Shown piece by piece: positions 36,666 to 45,435 of a DNA stretch of 64,000 nt (its first letter is position 1; every line of letters starts with the position of its first letter). The position numbers and the translations under genes are program-made. The stretch comes from a bacterium (lineage in GTDB: Bacteria > Myxococcota_A > UBA9160 > SZUA-336): contig JAAELY010000270.1 of assembly GCA_024226335.1 (NCBI GenBank), positions 16,426 through 80,425 of the forward strand. The letters are read 5' to 3'. Under the pieces are notes generated by a model, which was given only the letters and a program-made list of their open reading frames with translations, was not told the origin of the DNA and made no database searches.

Positions 36666-37226
36666 TTACCAGCAGCCGCGGCGCTCAGAACGAAACACGT
36701 AGGGACTGCGTGTTGGCGAGAACCCCGCCTTCCGAAAAGCCGCCTTCCACCAGGCCGAGGATTTGAGTGTGACTCGGTAGCGGTCCCCGGGTTCGTAATC
36801 CTCGCGCGTGCTGCTGAAGAAGTGGAAATGACCCGCGATGCGGCTGCAATCCTCGAGGAAGCCCGGAATCTCAGCGGCTTCCAGGTACACCAGAGAGTTC
36901 GAGAAGATCAGGTCGAAGCTCTTTCGGGAGTCCAGCAGTGAGGGCACGAAATCGCGCATGTCCGAGCACTTCACCCGCGCCCGGAAGCGCGTCGCAATGC
37001 GCTCGTGGGCCCAGCGGCTGATCTCGCAACCGTATGGCTTCACACCCCAGCTGTCCTCGAAGTGGCTCAGGATCTCGCCAGTCGCAGCGCCCAGAACGAC
37101 GACTGATTTCACGCGGATATCCAATCGCCTGAAAATCGAGATGCAGTGCTCGATTCCGCTGTGGAACAGGTAGTTCTCCGCGTAGGCGCCATGTCCGCAG
37201 TAATTCTGGAAGTACTCCCGATCCAT
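36666..37226 (-). CDS. Class I SAM-dependent methyltransferase-like protein
   Basis: This protein of about 186 residues has VVVLGAATGEILSHF, a class I SAM-binding loop, an acidic CEISRW at the end of beta-2, CSDMRDFVPS and then FDLIFSNSLVYL in the post-II region. The rest is weakly conserved. A methyltransferase is likely but the substrate is unknown. The ATG at 37226 follows GGGGGAG by a few bases; an in-frame GTG at 37241 is less likely. Confidence 0.78.
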   Translation of the reverse strand: MDREYFQNYCGHGAYAENYLFHSGIEHCISIFRRLDIRVKSVVVLGAATGEILSHFEDSWGVKPYGCEISRWAHERIATRFRARVKCSDMRDFVPSLLDSRKSFDLIFSNSLVYLEAAEIPGFLEDCSRIAGHFHFFSSTREDYEPGDRYRVTLKSSAWWKAAFRKAGFSPTRSPYVFRSERRGCW

Positions 37227-37457
37227 CTGCTCCCCCGCCACTGTTCGGCGGTCCTGATCGTAGTGCAGAGAGGCATACCAAAGGCATGATTCAAATCAAC
37301 CAGTCGCAAATGAATCGAAATAGGGCTCAAGCAAGTGGCGAAGCTGTCGAAGAGATTGCATGCCGGGCGGTGCTGACCGGCTCTGATACCCAGAGCGGGG
37401 TTACGGCACCAGTTGACGGCTTCCGGCCACAGAGTCGGTAATAGGAGGGGGTTTCAA

Positions 37458-37679
37458 ATGTCGGACAATCTGATCACCGTTCGTGAAGCAGCGGATTTCC
37501 TGCGAATTTCGGCACGTACCGTCTACCGGCTGATCGAGTCGGGCCAGATCGGCGCCGTTCGCATCGGCAAGCAGTGGCGCATCCCGTCTAGCGACCTTCC
37601 CGGCGTGGCTCTGGGCGAGTTGGGGACGACCTCGGCCGCTTCCACACCAGCCCAGCCCAGCCCGACGATCAACGTCTGA
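37458..37679 (+). CDS. Excisionase/MerR-type helix-turn-helix DNA-binding protein
   Basis: This 73-residue protein is almost only a winged HTH of the excisionase family: ITVREAADFLRISARTVYRLIE then GAVRIGKQWRIPSSDL. A Pro/Ser/Thr-rich tail follows. Such proteins bind DNA; some are excisionases and many are orphan regulators. No integrase, transposase or phage gene is nearby, so excision is unlikely. AGGAGG lies about ten bases before the ATG. It is convergent with the dihydrouridine synthase gene. Confidence 0.9.
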   Translation: MSDNLITVREAADFLRISARTVYRLIESGQIGAVRIGKQWRIPSSDLPGVALGELGTTSAASTPAQPSPTINV

Positions 37680-37701
37680 GGCTCACTCAGGGGTATGGGG
37701 A

Positions 37702-37721
37702 CCGGTCCCGGCGGGGACCGG
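37702..37721. terminator. GC-rich hairpin between convergent genes
   Basis: A perfect 8-bp stem, CCGGTCCC / GGGACCGG with loop GGCG, lies 23 bp after the HTH gene stop and 37 bp before the end of the convergent dus gene. It fits a bidirectional terminator, although no T-run follows. Confidence 0.55.
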
Positions 37722-37757
37722 CGCCCCGTTCCCTGCGGATTTGCGGGTCTTCGCAGG

Positions 37758-38939
37758 TCACCCACCCGAGACCGCATCTCCGGCGTCTTCGGGTAGCGGT
37801 GTCATATCGTTCGGGTCGTCGAGCCAACCCTCGGGCAGGACCACACGCTGGGTACCCGCCGATTTTCCACGAGGAACGCGCACCGCGCTGGGCGGGAATG
37901 GTGTCTCGCGCTCGATGTCGCCCAGGACGCTCACCAGATTCTCGAGTGAGCTGATCCGCATCAGGTCCCGACGCAACGGTTTCGACTGGGGAAAGCCCTT
38001 CGTGTACCAGGCGGCGTGTTTGCGGAAACCGCGCATCGCGTAGTCTTCGTCGAACCATTTCGCGAGCAAGCGCGCGTGCTCGAGCATGATATCCGCGACC
38101 TGCCCCTGCGTCGGAGGTGTTTGCGGCTCACGACCTTCGAACACATCGGCCAGATCGCGGAATAGCCAGGGTCGGCCCAGGCAGCCCCGGCCGACCACCA
38201 CGCCATCGCAACCGGTCTGGCGCATCATGCGCAGGGCATCTCGTGCCTCCCATACATCGCCATTGCCCAGGACCGGAATCCGCGTCACGTGTTGCTTGAG
38301 TTCGGCGATCGCGGCCCAGCGAGCTTCGCCATCGTAGAGTTGGGCAGCCGTGCGCGCGTGCAGGGCAACGGCTGCGCAGCCTTCGCCTTCGGCGATGCGC
38401 CCGGCCTCGAGGAAGGTCGGGTGTTCGTCGTCGATGCCGAGGCGGAACTTGATCGTGACCGGCACCGTCCCCGCCGCCTGTACCGCCGCGCGTACGATGC
38501 TGCGCAACAGTCCCCGCTTCACGGGCAGGGCCGCGCCACCGCCGCGTCGGGTGACCTTGCGCACCGGACAGCCGAAATTCATGTCGATGTGGTCGACCAG
38601 GCCTTCACCGACCAGCCTGGCGACCGCCTTGCCTGTGTAGTGCGGATCGACGCCGTAGAGTTGTAGGCTGCGCGGCTTTTCTTCGGGGCTGAAGCCCGCC
38701 AGTTTCAGAGTCCGAGAGTGTCCTTCGACCAGCGCGCGTGCGGTGATCATTTCGCTTACGTACAGGCCTGCACCGAAACGGCCACACAGCAGGCGAAAGG
38801 GCGCGTTGGTCACGCCGGCCATGGGCGCAAGTACGACCGGAGGCCATACCGACAGTCCTCCGATTGCGACCGGTGAAAACTCCCCGGGTGCAGCGACCGC
38901 GATGTTTCGGTTCAGATCACTGGTCGCGTAGCTGGTCAA
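37758..38939 (-). CDS. dusB: tRNA-dihydrouridine synthase
   Basis: This flavoenzyme reduces uridines in tRNA D-loops. It has LAPMAGVTNAPFRLLCGR, MNFGCPVRKVTRRGGGAAL with the catalytic Cys, KFRLGIDDEH, HARTAAQLYDG, PVLGNGDVW and GVVVGRGCLGRPWLF, all DusB-type. A TTG at 38939 overlaps the upstream stop (TTGA) and gives 393 residues, but the N-terminal 25 residues are not conserved, so the start is uncertain. The C-terminal 60 residues are a Pro/Arg-rich extension beyond the usual length. Confidence 0.93.
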   Translation of the reverse strand: MTSYATSDLNRNIAVAAPGEFSPVAIGGLSVWPPVVLAPMAGVTNAPFRLLCGRFGAGLYVSEMITARALVEGHSRTLKLAGFSPEEKPRSLQLYGVDPHYTGKAVARLVGEGLVDHIDMNFGCPVRKVTRRGGGAALPVKRGLLRSIVRAAVQAAGTVPVTIKFRLGIDDEHPTFLEAGRIAEGEGCAAVALHARTAAQLYDGEARWAAIAELKQHVTRIPVLGNGDVWEARDALRMMRQTGCDGVVVGRGCLGRPWLFRDLADVFEGREPQTPPTQGQVADIMLEHARLLAKWFDEDYAMRGFRKHAAWYTKGFPQSKPLRRDLMRISSLENLVSVLGDIERETPFPPSAVRVPRGKSAGTQRVVLPEGWLDDPNDMTPLPEDAGDAVSGG

Positions 38940-39688
38940 AACATCTCGTCCGCGTCGGGGTTCACGTGCAGATGAGCCGGATGCAGTACCTTGAGCGCTT
39001 CGCCGTGGGAAAACGATTCTTGCGCCGCCCATTGGCGCTCCTTCACATCGAGTCCGGCGTGAACGACTGCCAGTGATTCCGCCGTGAACTGAGCGCGGTA
39101 CGCATCGATCGCCCGGTGTTTGGACTCCCGGGTATTACTGATGTCGAAGACGAGATTTGGTCGCGCAGTGAAGTAGAAAGCGACGCCTGCAAGAGAGTAG
39201 GGTTCGTAAGCTCGATCTACTTCCGGATCCGACGACGGCAGACGTTTGTGCGCGTGAAGCAGACAGGCTTCCGCCGTTGCGCGTCCGACCCGCGTGTGAT
39301 CTCCGTGGGCCTCGTAGGGCACCCAGGGATCCACGCTGAAAACAAAGTCGGGTTTCACCCGGCGAATCTGTCCGATCAGTCGCGCGCGGATTTCGAAGTA
39401 ATCGTAGACACCCGCATCGGGATATTCCAACCAGGTTTGTTCACACACGCCGATCGCTTCGCCGGCCTCGTGTTGTTCCGCGCGTAACTGCTCGGTGGCT
39501 GCAGCCTCCGAGAGGCTCTGGTCCAGTACGCCGACGAGGTCGTCAGTGGCGGTAACGTAGAAAACCTCCGCGCCTTCGGAAGCGAGTCGCGCGATCGTGC
39601 CTCCGGCGCCGATGTCATTGTCATCGTAGTGCGGTTGGATACAAAGCAGGCGACGGGCCCGGCTCAGATCTGGAATCGGAATCAGCAT
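38936..39688 (-). CDS. PIG-L (LmbE-like) N-deacetylase family protein
   Basis: This 250-residue protein has QPHYDDNDIGAGG near residue 18, the zinc-binding PHxDDxxxGxGG motif of PIG-L deacetylases (His20, Asp22, Asp23). It also has DPWVPYEAHGDHTRVGR with the later His ligand. Substrates of the family are N-acetylglucosaminyl conjugates or similar amides. Its stop overlaps the likely dus start. It follows the helicase gene on the minus strand by 27 bp. Confidence 0.92.
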   Translation of the reverse strand: MLIPIPDLSRARRLLCIQPHYDDNDIGAGGTIARLASEGAEVFYVTATDDLVGVLDQSLSEAAATEQLRAEQHEAGEAIGVCEQTWLEYPDAGVYDYFEIRARLIGQIRRVKPDFVFSVDPWVPYEAHGDHTRVGRATAEACLLHAHKRLPSSDPEVDRAYEPYSLAGVAFYFTARPNLVFDISNTRESKHRAIDAYRAQFTAESLAVVHAGLDVKERQWAAQESFSHGEALKVLHPAHLHVNPDADEMF

Positions 39689-39715
39689 GGGCGGGGAGGG
39701 TACGAGGCGGTTGGC

Positions 39716-42160
39716 TCAGCCGCCAGCACGGTCTTCAGTCTTCCGACCTCGCTGCCAGAACGCCTCGATCTCGGCCGCAGGGTCGTCGGCAACGATGATC
39801 TCCTGCTGCCACCAGGCCGGCATGCGCTCGCGATAGGCCGGTTCGCCAAAACGCCTCCCCATCAGGACGATGACTGCGCGGTCGGTCGGCGTGCGCACCG
39901 CACGACCCCCGGCCTGTACCACGCGATTCATACCCGGAGCGACATAGGCGTGTTCGAAGCCCGAGCCGCGCTCGTGCTCGTAGTATTCGCGAATCAGTTC
40001 GCGCTCGAGACTCACGGCCGGAAGTCCGGGGCCGATTACGAAAACGCCGATGGCCATGTGCGCGGGGTAATCGACCCCTTCCGAGAACACACCCCCATGT
40101 ACCGCACACAGCAAAAGGGTCTCGTCCTCGTTCTTTTCGAGTTGGTTCAGGAAAGGGGCGGTGGGCATGCCCGGAATCTGTACGAGCACTCGCGCCACGC
40201 TGCGAGTCAGGTGCTGCATGACTTCGTCGCGATAGGCGAAGCTGCTGAAGAACGCCAGGTAATTACCCCGCCGCTTCGACATGCAGCGCTCCAGTATTTC
40301 GGCGACCCGCGGAGCATCTTCGGAGCGCCTTCGATAGGTCGTGTCGATGTCAGGAACGCTCAGTAGCAGGCGATTCGAGGCGGGGAATGGCGAAGGGAGG
40401 TCGAGTTGCACCGTTTCGGGCCCCTGGATGCCCAGTGCGCGCGTGTAGAAGTCCGCTGGATGAAGCGTGGCGCTCATGCAGACCGCCGCGTGAAATCCCT
40501 GCAGGCGCTCGGCGATGCGCGGCGCTGGATCCAGACACAGCAGTCGTGCGCTGGTCGCTGTCCAGAGTGCAGCCGTGCGCTCCGGGTCTCCCTGAGAGAA
40601 TCGGCAAAAATCGCGAATTGCACCGAGAGCTGTGCGGATCGGATCGCGCGGGCGAGGCTCCCCAGTAGCGCCCGGAAGCGTATTCGAGCGAGCGAAGCGA
40701 TTCTGCGCAGCGAAGCCCGGCGCGAGTGACTCGGGTCGGCCGTCGGTCGCGATCTGCGCGTGGTAGTCGAGTGCTGCGCCGGCGACGCGAGTGCTCAGGG
40801 ATTCCCAGAATTCCCGTTCAGGAGCTTCGACCCAGGGTGCGGCATCACCGCGAACCGCCGCAAGAGTCTCCGCGAATATTGTGCAGTGGGCTACGACATC
40901 GCGTAAGAGTTGGGCGATACCTCGGTACGCGTGTGCGCGCAGAGTCTCGCAGCGTTGTGCAAGTGCAGAAAGAGTGCCGAGGTCGAGTTGCGGAGAGTAG
41001 TAGTCCTGCGCGCGCGCGGGGAGATTGTGGGCTTCGTCAACGACGAGCAGGTGCTGCGCGTAGCTCTCGTCGAAGAAACGACGCAGGTACACATTGGGAT
41101 CGAAGACGTAGTTGAAGTCACCGATGACCACGCTCGCATCGAGGGTGAGTTCCAGCCCGACTTCGAAGGGGCAGAGATCGGCCAGGTTCGAGTGATGTGA
41201 GATCGCGTCCGCATCCGCGACGCCCAGTTCCGCCAGGTCGTGCAAGAGACCGGATTCGTCCAGGCGTTCGCTGAAACGCCGCATCTGCGGACAGCGTCCG
41301 GGCAAGCAACCGTGTTCGTCGATCGGGCAGATGCGCTCGCGCGCGGAAATCTGCACCGCGAAGGCCCCGGAGTGTGGCGGTAGCATGCGTCCCAGAGTTT
41401 CGAGTGCGAGTTTCTGCTGTGATACCTTCGAAGTCACGAAGAAGATCTTGCGATCTTCGAGTAGCGCACGGCGCAACATGGGATGCAGTACGGCCGCCGT
41501 CTTGCCAATGCCGGTCGGGGCCGAGCACAGCATCATCAGTCCAGAGGCCGCCGCCCCTTCGACGTCGCTCATTATTATGTCTTGACCGGGGCGGATCTCG
41601 TCAAAGGGGAACGGGAGTTCTGCGGCGAAACCCGTGCGCGTCCGGGCACGACTGCGCACGCCCAGGCTCTCCCGTTCGATGCGATCCAGGCGCTCTTCGA
41701 GTGTGCGTCCGTAGGCAGAGGTCGAGAACGCGACATCGATGAATGTGGTTCTCGTTTCGAGCATCGAGAGTTCTGCGACCCGGCCTTTATGGACCTCGTG
41801 GCCGGTCCGGGAACGCAAGAGACACAGCAGACCGGCGCGCTCGATGGCACGCTCAGGTCCACCGGAGGCAGGCACGCAGCGTACGACTTCGACCACTTCG
41901 CCCGAGGAAGTCTCGAAAAGACCGTCGGCCACGCCGTCGAGGTGTACCGTGTATTCGCGCCAGGCAAACTCGAAAGCGATGCGAGTGCTCGCCAGGTATC
42001 CTTGCGGTGCTACGTGATCCAGGTACTGCGATAGCGCGTCTGCCGCGAGCGCTTCGCGGCCCGGATCGATCTCATCGTCCCAGGGGCGATGAGGGCCCGA
42101 GTCGAGCAGATCCTCGATCGAAAGATGAAGGGTCCGCGCCGTCTCGTCGAATGCGATCAA
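39716..42160 (-). CDS. DinG/XPD-type ATP-dependent helicase with possible nuclease-like N-terminal domain
   Basis: This 814-residue superfamily 2 helicase has Walker A SAPTGIGKT (213-221) and DEAH (375-378). Four Cys (278, 285, 290, 330) between them probably hold a 4Fe-4S cluster, as in XPD/DinG. The C-terminal motor shows SATLHPADF, FFSSFAYRDEV and QAGGRAVRTPTDRAV. The N-terminal 180 residues include LDGVADGLFE and GEVVEVVRCV, in the order of a PD-(D/E)xK nuclease core, but the expected Lys is missing. It should unwind 5'-3' DNA in repair. It ends 27 bp before the PIG-L gene, and convergent overlap with the ACAD gene is avoided (18 bp). Confidence 0.92.
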   Translation of the reverse strand: MIAFDETARTLHLSIEDLLDSGPHRPWDDEIDPGREALAADALSQYLDHVAPQGYLASTRIAFEFAWREYTVHLDGVADGLFETSSGEVVEVVRCVPASGGPERAIERAGLLCLLRSRTGHEVHKGRVAELSMLETRTTFIDVAFSTSAYGRTLEERLDRIERESLGVRSRARTRTGFAAELPFPFDEIRPGQDIIMSDVEGAAASGLMMLCSAPTGIGKTAAVLHPMLRRALLEDRKIFFVTSKVSQQKLALETLGRMLPPHSGAFAVQISARERICPIDEHGCLPGRCPQMRRFSERLDESGLLHDLAELGVADADAISHHSNLADLCPFEVGLELTLDASVVIGDFNYVFDPNVYLRRFFDESYAQHLLVVDEAHNLPARAQDYYSPQLDLGTLSALAQRCETLRAHAYRGIAQLLRDVVAHCTIFAETLAAVRGDAAPWVEAPEREFWESLSTRVAGAALDYHAQIATDGRPESLAPGFAAQNRFARSNTLPGATGEPRPRDPIRTALGAIRDFCRFSQGDPERTAALWTATSARLLCLDPAPRIAERLQGFHAAVCMSATLHPADFYTRALGIQGPETVQLDLPSPFPASNRLLLSVPDIDTTYRRRSEDAPRVAEILERCMSKRRGNYLAFFSSFAYRDEVMQHLTRSVARVLVQIPGMPTAPFLNQLEKNEDETLLLCAVHGGVFSEGVDYPAHMAIGVFVIGPGLPAVSLERELIREYYEHERGSGFEHAYVAPGMNRVVQAGGRAVRTPTDRAVIVLMGRRFGEPAYRERMPAWWQQEIIVADDPAAEIEAFWQRGRKTEDRAGG

Positions 42161-42178
42161 CGGCGCGGACCTATCGAG

Positions 42179-43399
42179 TTACTTACCAGGCGGTGCCGTG
42201 GGGATCTCGCGGAACGCGACCTTCTTGTCCATGCGCGGTTCCGGCGGAAGGCGAAGCACCCGCTCCGCCAGGATATTGCGCAGGATCTCGTCGGTGCCTC
42301 CGGCGATTCTCAGACCCGGCGAGCCCAGGTAGGTCTCCTGTGGGCCGGAAATCTGCGAACCGGTGATACCCATGAGTTCGGTTGCGAACGAGCCCAGTTC
42401 CTGGGCCATTGGAGCGCCGACCATCTTTCCGATCGAGGACTCCGGGCCCGGCGTCGTACCACGCGAAAGCGCGGTCAGGGTGCGGTAACCGGTGTACTTC
42501 AAGCCCGATGCGTTCACATAGAAGTTGGCGATCTTCTGGCGGACGGCCGAATCCTCGATCGCCGGGCGACCATTCAATGTGCAGTCCTGCGCCAGACGAA
42601 TCAGGTCTTCTGCCCGCATTCCTCCGCCGCCTGCGCCGATCGAAGAACGCTCGTTCATGAGCGTGGTGAGGGCGACGGCCCAACCATTGCCAACGGCGTC
42701 GACGCGATTCGAGTCCGGAACGCGTGTGTCGCTGAAGAAGACTTCATTGAAACCGCTGTCGCCGTTGATCTGTTTGATCGGACGGATCTCGATACCCGGC
42801 GACTTCATGTCGACGATGAAGTACGTCAGCCCTGCGTGCTTGGCCACATTGGGATCGGTGCGTGTGACGATCATGCCCCACTCACTGAACTGAGCGCCGG
42901 TCGTCCAGATCTTTTGACCGTTCAGCAGCCAGTCGTCGCCGTCCTTGACGGCGCTCGTGCGCAGACCCGCAAGATCGGAACCGGCGGAAGGCTCGCTGAA
43001 CAACTGGCACCAGACATCGTCACCGCGCGCCATCCTCTCCAGATGCTGGCTCTTCTGCGCATCGGTTCCGTGGGCCATGATCGTCGGTCCGAGCATGCCG
43101 ATACCGATGCCGAAGATATTTGCGGCCGTGGCGTACTTGCCCTCTTCCTGGTTCCAGACCACGTTGAGGTTGGATGCGACCGCGCGGCCGCCAAATTCCT
43201 TCGGCCAGGTCAGGCAGGCCCAACCGTTGTCCTTCTTGCAGGCCTGCCATTCCTTGGCCTGCTTCACGATTTCCGGATCATCGCGCTCCAGGACTCCGCC
43301 CGCTGTTTCGCCCGGCTTGAGGGGGCGGACGTGCTTGTCCAGGAAGGTCCGTGCTTCTGCGCGGAACTCAGCTTCTTCAGGTGTGTCGTTGAAATCCAT
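42179..43399 (-). CDS. Acyl-CoA dehydrogenase
   Basis: This 406-residue FAD enzyme oxidises acyl-CoA to enoyl-CoA. Visible are FSEPSAGSDLAGLRT, DWLLNGQKIWTTGAQFSEW and, near the end, RIAGGTDEILRNILAERVLRLP, all typical of FadE-type ACADs of Actinobacteria and proteobacteria. AAGGAGGAATAGAC precedes the ATG. It starts 18 bp after another acyl-CoA dehydrogenase. Such pairs often form hetero-oligomers acting on sterol or branched acyl-CoA side chains, which is possible here. Confidence 0.95.
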   Translation of the reverse strand: MDFNDTPEEAEFRAEARTFLDKHVRPLKPGETAGGVLERDDPEIVKQAKEWQACKKDNGWACLTWPKEFGGRAVASNLNVVWNQEEGKYATAANIFGIGIGMLGPTIMAHGTDAQKSQHLERMARGDDVWCQLFSEPSAGSDLAGLRTSAVKDGDDWLLNGQKIWTTGAQFSEWGMIVTRTDPNVAKHAGLTYFIVDMKSPGIEIRPIKQINGDSGFNEVFFSDTRVPDSNRVDAVGNGWAVALTTLMNERSSIGAGGGGMRAEDLIRLAQDCTLNGRPAIEDSAVRQKIANFYVNASGLKYTGYRTLTALSRGTTPGPESSIGKMVGAPMAQELGSFATELMGITGSQISGPQETYLGSPGLRIAGGTDEILRNILAERVLRLPPEPRMDKKVAFREIPTAPPGK

Positions 43400-43417
43400 G
43401 TCTATTCCTCCTTGCGC

Positions 43418-44530
43418 TCAGGCCGCGTTCTTGGCCACGAGGCGCTGGACCAGCTTTTCTCGCCACTCTGCCGGCGAACCGAGCACGACCGAGTCGTGCT
43501 TCGCGCGGCGGTAGAACAGGTGGCAGTCGTACTCCCATGTGTAGCCGACGCCGCCGTACATCTGGATCATCTCGACGGCGCCTAGATCGAAAGCGGTCGA
43601 AGCCGAGACGCGCGCATTGCACGCTGCGATGCCCAGTTCGTCCGAGTCCGTCGAGAGCGCCCACGCACCGTAGAAGCAGTTCGACTTGGCGAGTTCGACG
43701 GCTGCGTAGAGATCGGCGAGCCGATGCTTGATCGCCTGGAAGCTGGCGATCGGTCGGCCGAAAGCGTAGCGACCCATCGTGAAGTCCTTGGTCAGTTCGA
43801 GCACGTGGCTCGCGCCGCCGAGCTGTTCGAAGGCCAGCATGATCGCGCCGCGATCGAGCACTCGCTGGAGGACCTCCCAGCCCTGTCCGGCGTCGCCGAG
43901 TGGCTCTGCAGGCGTATTCTTGAACTCGATGTTCGCGATCGAACGAGTCGGGTCGATTGAATCGACTGGACTGCGCGTGACGCCGTCAGCACTCAGGTCG
44001 ACCAGCGCGAGAGCCACTCCGTCGCCCGCTTTGGCTGCGACGATCGCGAAACTCGCAGTATTGCCATTCGCCACCGCGAGCTTCGTGCCCGTGAGCTTGC
44101 CGCCTTCGAAGCGGGTCTCGATGTTGTTCGGGTGGACTTCGCCTCGACCCTCAGCGAGCGCCAGGGTGCCGATGGCTTCGCCCGCGGCGAGAGCTGAAAG
44201 GCGATTCTTCTTCTGCTCGGGGTTTCCGGCGAGCAGGATGGCTTCGGTGGCCAGGTAGACCGATGAGTCGAAGGGGATCGGCGCGAGAGAGCGTCCGACT
44301 TCCTCGGCGATCAATACCAGTTCCAGATAGCCGAATCCCGCGCCCCCGTACTCTTCGGGGATCGTTGCGCCCTGCCATCCCATTTCGGCTGCGGCGCTCC
44401 ACAGATCGGCGTCGTAGTGAAGGTCGGATTCCAGGACGTTGCGGTTCACGGCGAGAGGGGAACGCTCCTCCAGAAAGTCCCTGGCCGTCTTCTGCAGGAG
44501 CTTCTGGTCATCGGAGAAATCGAAATTCAT
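43418..44530 (-). CDS. Acyl-CoA dehydrogenase (FadE-like, shorter partner)
   Basis: This 370-residue ACAD has FDFSDDQKLLQKTARDFLEER at the N-terminus, PEEYGGAGFGYLELVLIAEEVGR in the first domain, and YGGVGYTWEYDCHLFYRRAKHD at the C-terminus, where the Glu stands near the usual catalytic base position. The middle beta domain is less conserved than in its partner (42179), as is common for the subunit with the divergent active site. It is the first gene of the pair and is divergent from an SDR gene with 86 bp between. Confidence 0.93.
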   Translation of the reverse strand: MNFDFSDDQKLLQKTARDFLEERSPLAVNRNVLESDLHYDADLWSAAAEMGWQGATIPEEYGGAGFGYLELVLIAEEVGRSLAPIPFDSSVYLATEAILLAGNPEQKKNRLSALAAGEAIGTLALAEGRGEVHPNNIETRFEGGKLTGTKLAVANGNTASFAIVAAKAGDGVALALVDLSADGVTRSPVDSIDPTRSIANIEFKNTPAEPLGDAGQGWEVLQRVLDRGAIMLAFEQLGGASHVLELTKDFTMGRYAFGRPIASFQAIKHRLADLYAAVELAKSNCFYGAWALSTDSDELGIAACNARVSASTAFDLGAVEMIQMYGGVGYTWEYDCHLFYRRAKHDSVVLGSPAEWREKLVQRLVAKNAA

Positions 44531-44616
44531 GGGGGTCTCCGGTCAAGATTGTGACTTTGGCGAGGCTGATTCTGGCCTGTGTTGACCGGAGAATCAAACG
44601 CGCTCAATCTCCTGTC

Positions 44617-45435
44617 ATGAAACAGCTTCAGAACCGCGTGGCGGTCATTACTGGAGGGGCGAGTGGGATCGGTCGAGCGCTGGCGCTGGAACTCGCGGGG
44701 CGCGGTTGCGATCTGGCCCTGGTCGATCTGAATCGGGCGGGTCTGGACGAAGCCGCCGAGCGGGCTCGCGCCAGTGGGCGCAAGGTGTCCACCCATATTG
44801 CCGACGTGGCCGATCGCGAACGTATGGCGAAGCTACCGGAGGAAGTGCTGGCCGAGCACGGGCGCGTCCACATCCTGGCCAATAACGCGGGTGTGAACGC
44901 GAGCGGTGCCATTGGCGAGATCTCGGTCGAAGACTTCGAGTGGGTGATCGGGATCAACTTCTGGGGAGTCGTGCACGGCTGTCACTTCTTCCTCCCCCAT
45001 CTGAAGCAGCAGGACGAGGCTCATATCGTCAATCTTTCGAGCATGTTCGGATTCATCGGTGTGCCCGAGTCCGCGGCCTATTGCTCCACGAAGTTTGCGG
45101 TGCGCGGTTTCAGCGAAACGCTCTGGACCGAACTGGCCGGCACCGGGGTCGGAGTTACCAGTGTGCATCCGGGTGGAGTGAAGACCAACATCGTGCGCAG
45201 TCAGCGCACGCACGATCCCGAGAATCACGCGGAATTCGTGGACCAATTCGAAAAGGCTGCGCGCATGTCGCCTGAAGCCGCGGCGAAGCGCATCGTCCGG
45301 GCGATCGAGAAGAACAAGCAGCGCCAGCGGATCTGTGCCGAGTCCTATCTGACGGACTGGCTCAAACGGGCTCTTCCCAATGCCACGCAACACCTCATGG
45401 CCACGATCTACCGACGGCGAGGTGGGGTTCTATAG
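44617..45435 (+). CDS. Short-chain dehydrogenase/reductase
   Basis: This 272-residue SDR has TGGASGIGRALALEL, LVDLNRAGLDEAAE (Asp suggests NAD), NNAGVNASG, and the catalytic set in IVNLSSMFG and YCSTKFA. It shares GVVHGCHFF and general sequence with the SDR at 31070. It is divergent from two acyl-CoA dehydrogenases and may act in the same lipid catabolism. A strong hairpin follows 43 bp after its stop. Confidence 0.92.
   Translation: MKQLQNRVAVITGGASGIGRALALELAGRGCDLALVDLNRAGLDEAAERARASGRKVSTHIADVADRERMAKLPEEVLAEHGRVHILANNAGVNASGAIGEISVEDFEWVIGINFWGVVHGCHFFLPHLKQQDEAHIVNLSSMFGFIGVPESAAYCSTKFAVRGFSETLWTELAGTGVGVTSVHPGGVKTNIVRSQRTHDPENHAEFVDQFEKAARMSPEAAAKRIVRAIEKNKQRQRICAESYLTDWLKRALPNATQHLMATIYRRRGGVL

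Noticed and set aside
37458..37679. A trace of a prophage or integrative element at the excisionase-like gene
   Set aside because: No integrase, transposase, tRNA or attachment repeat was seen nearby.
42089..43585. A 498-codon open frame on the plus strand
   Set aside because: It is antisense to the two acyl-CoA dehydrogenase genes and has no recognisable domain.
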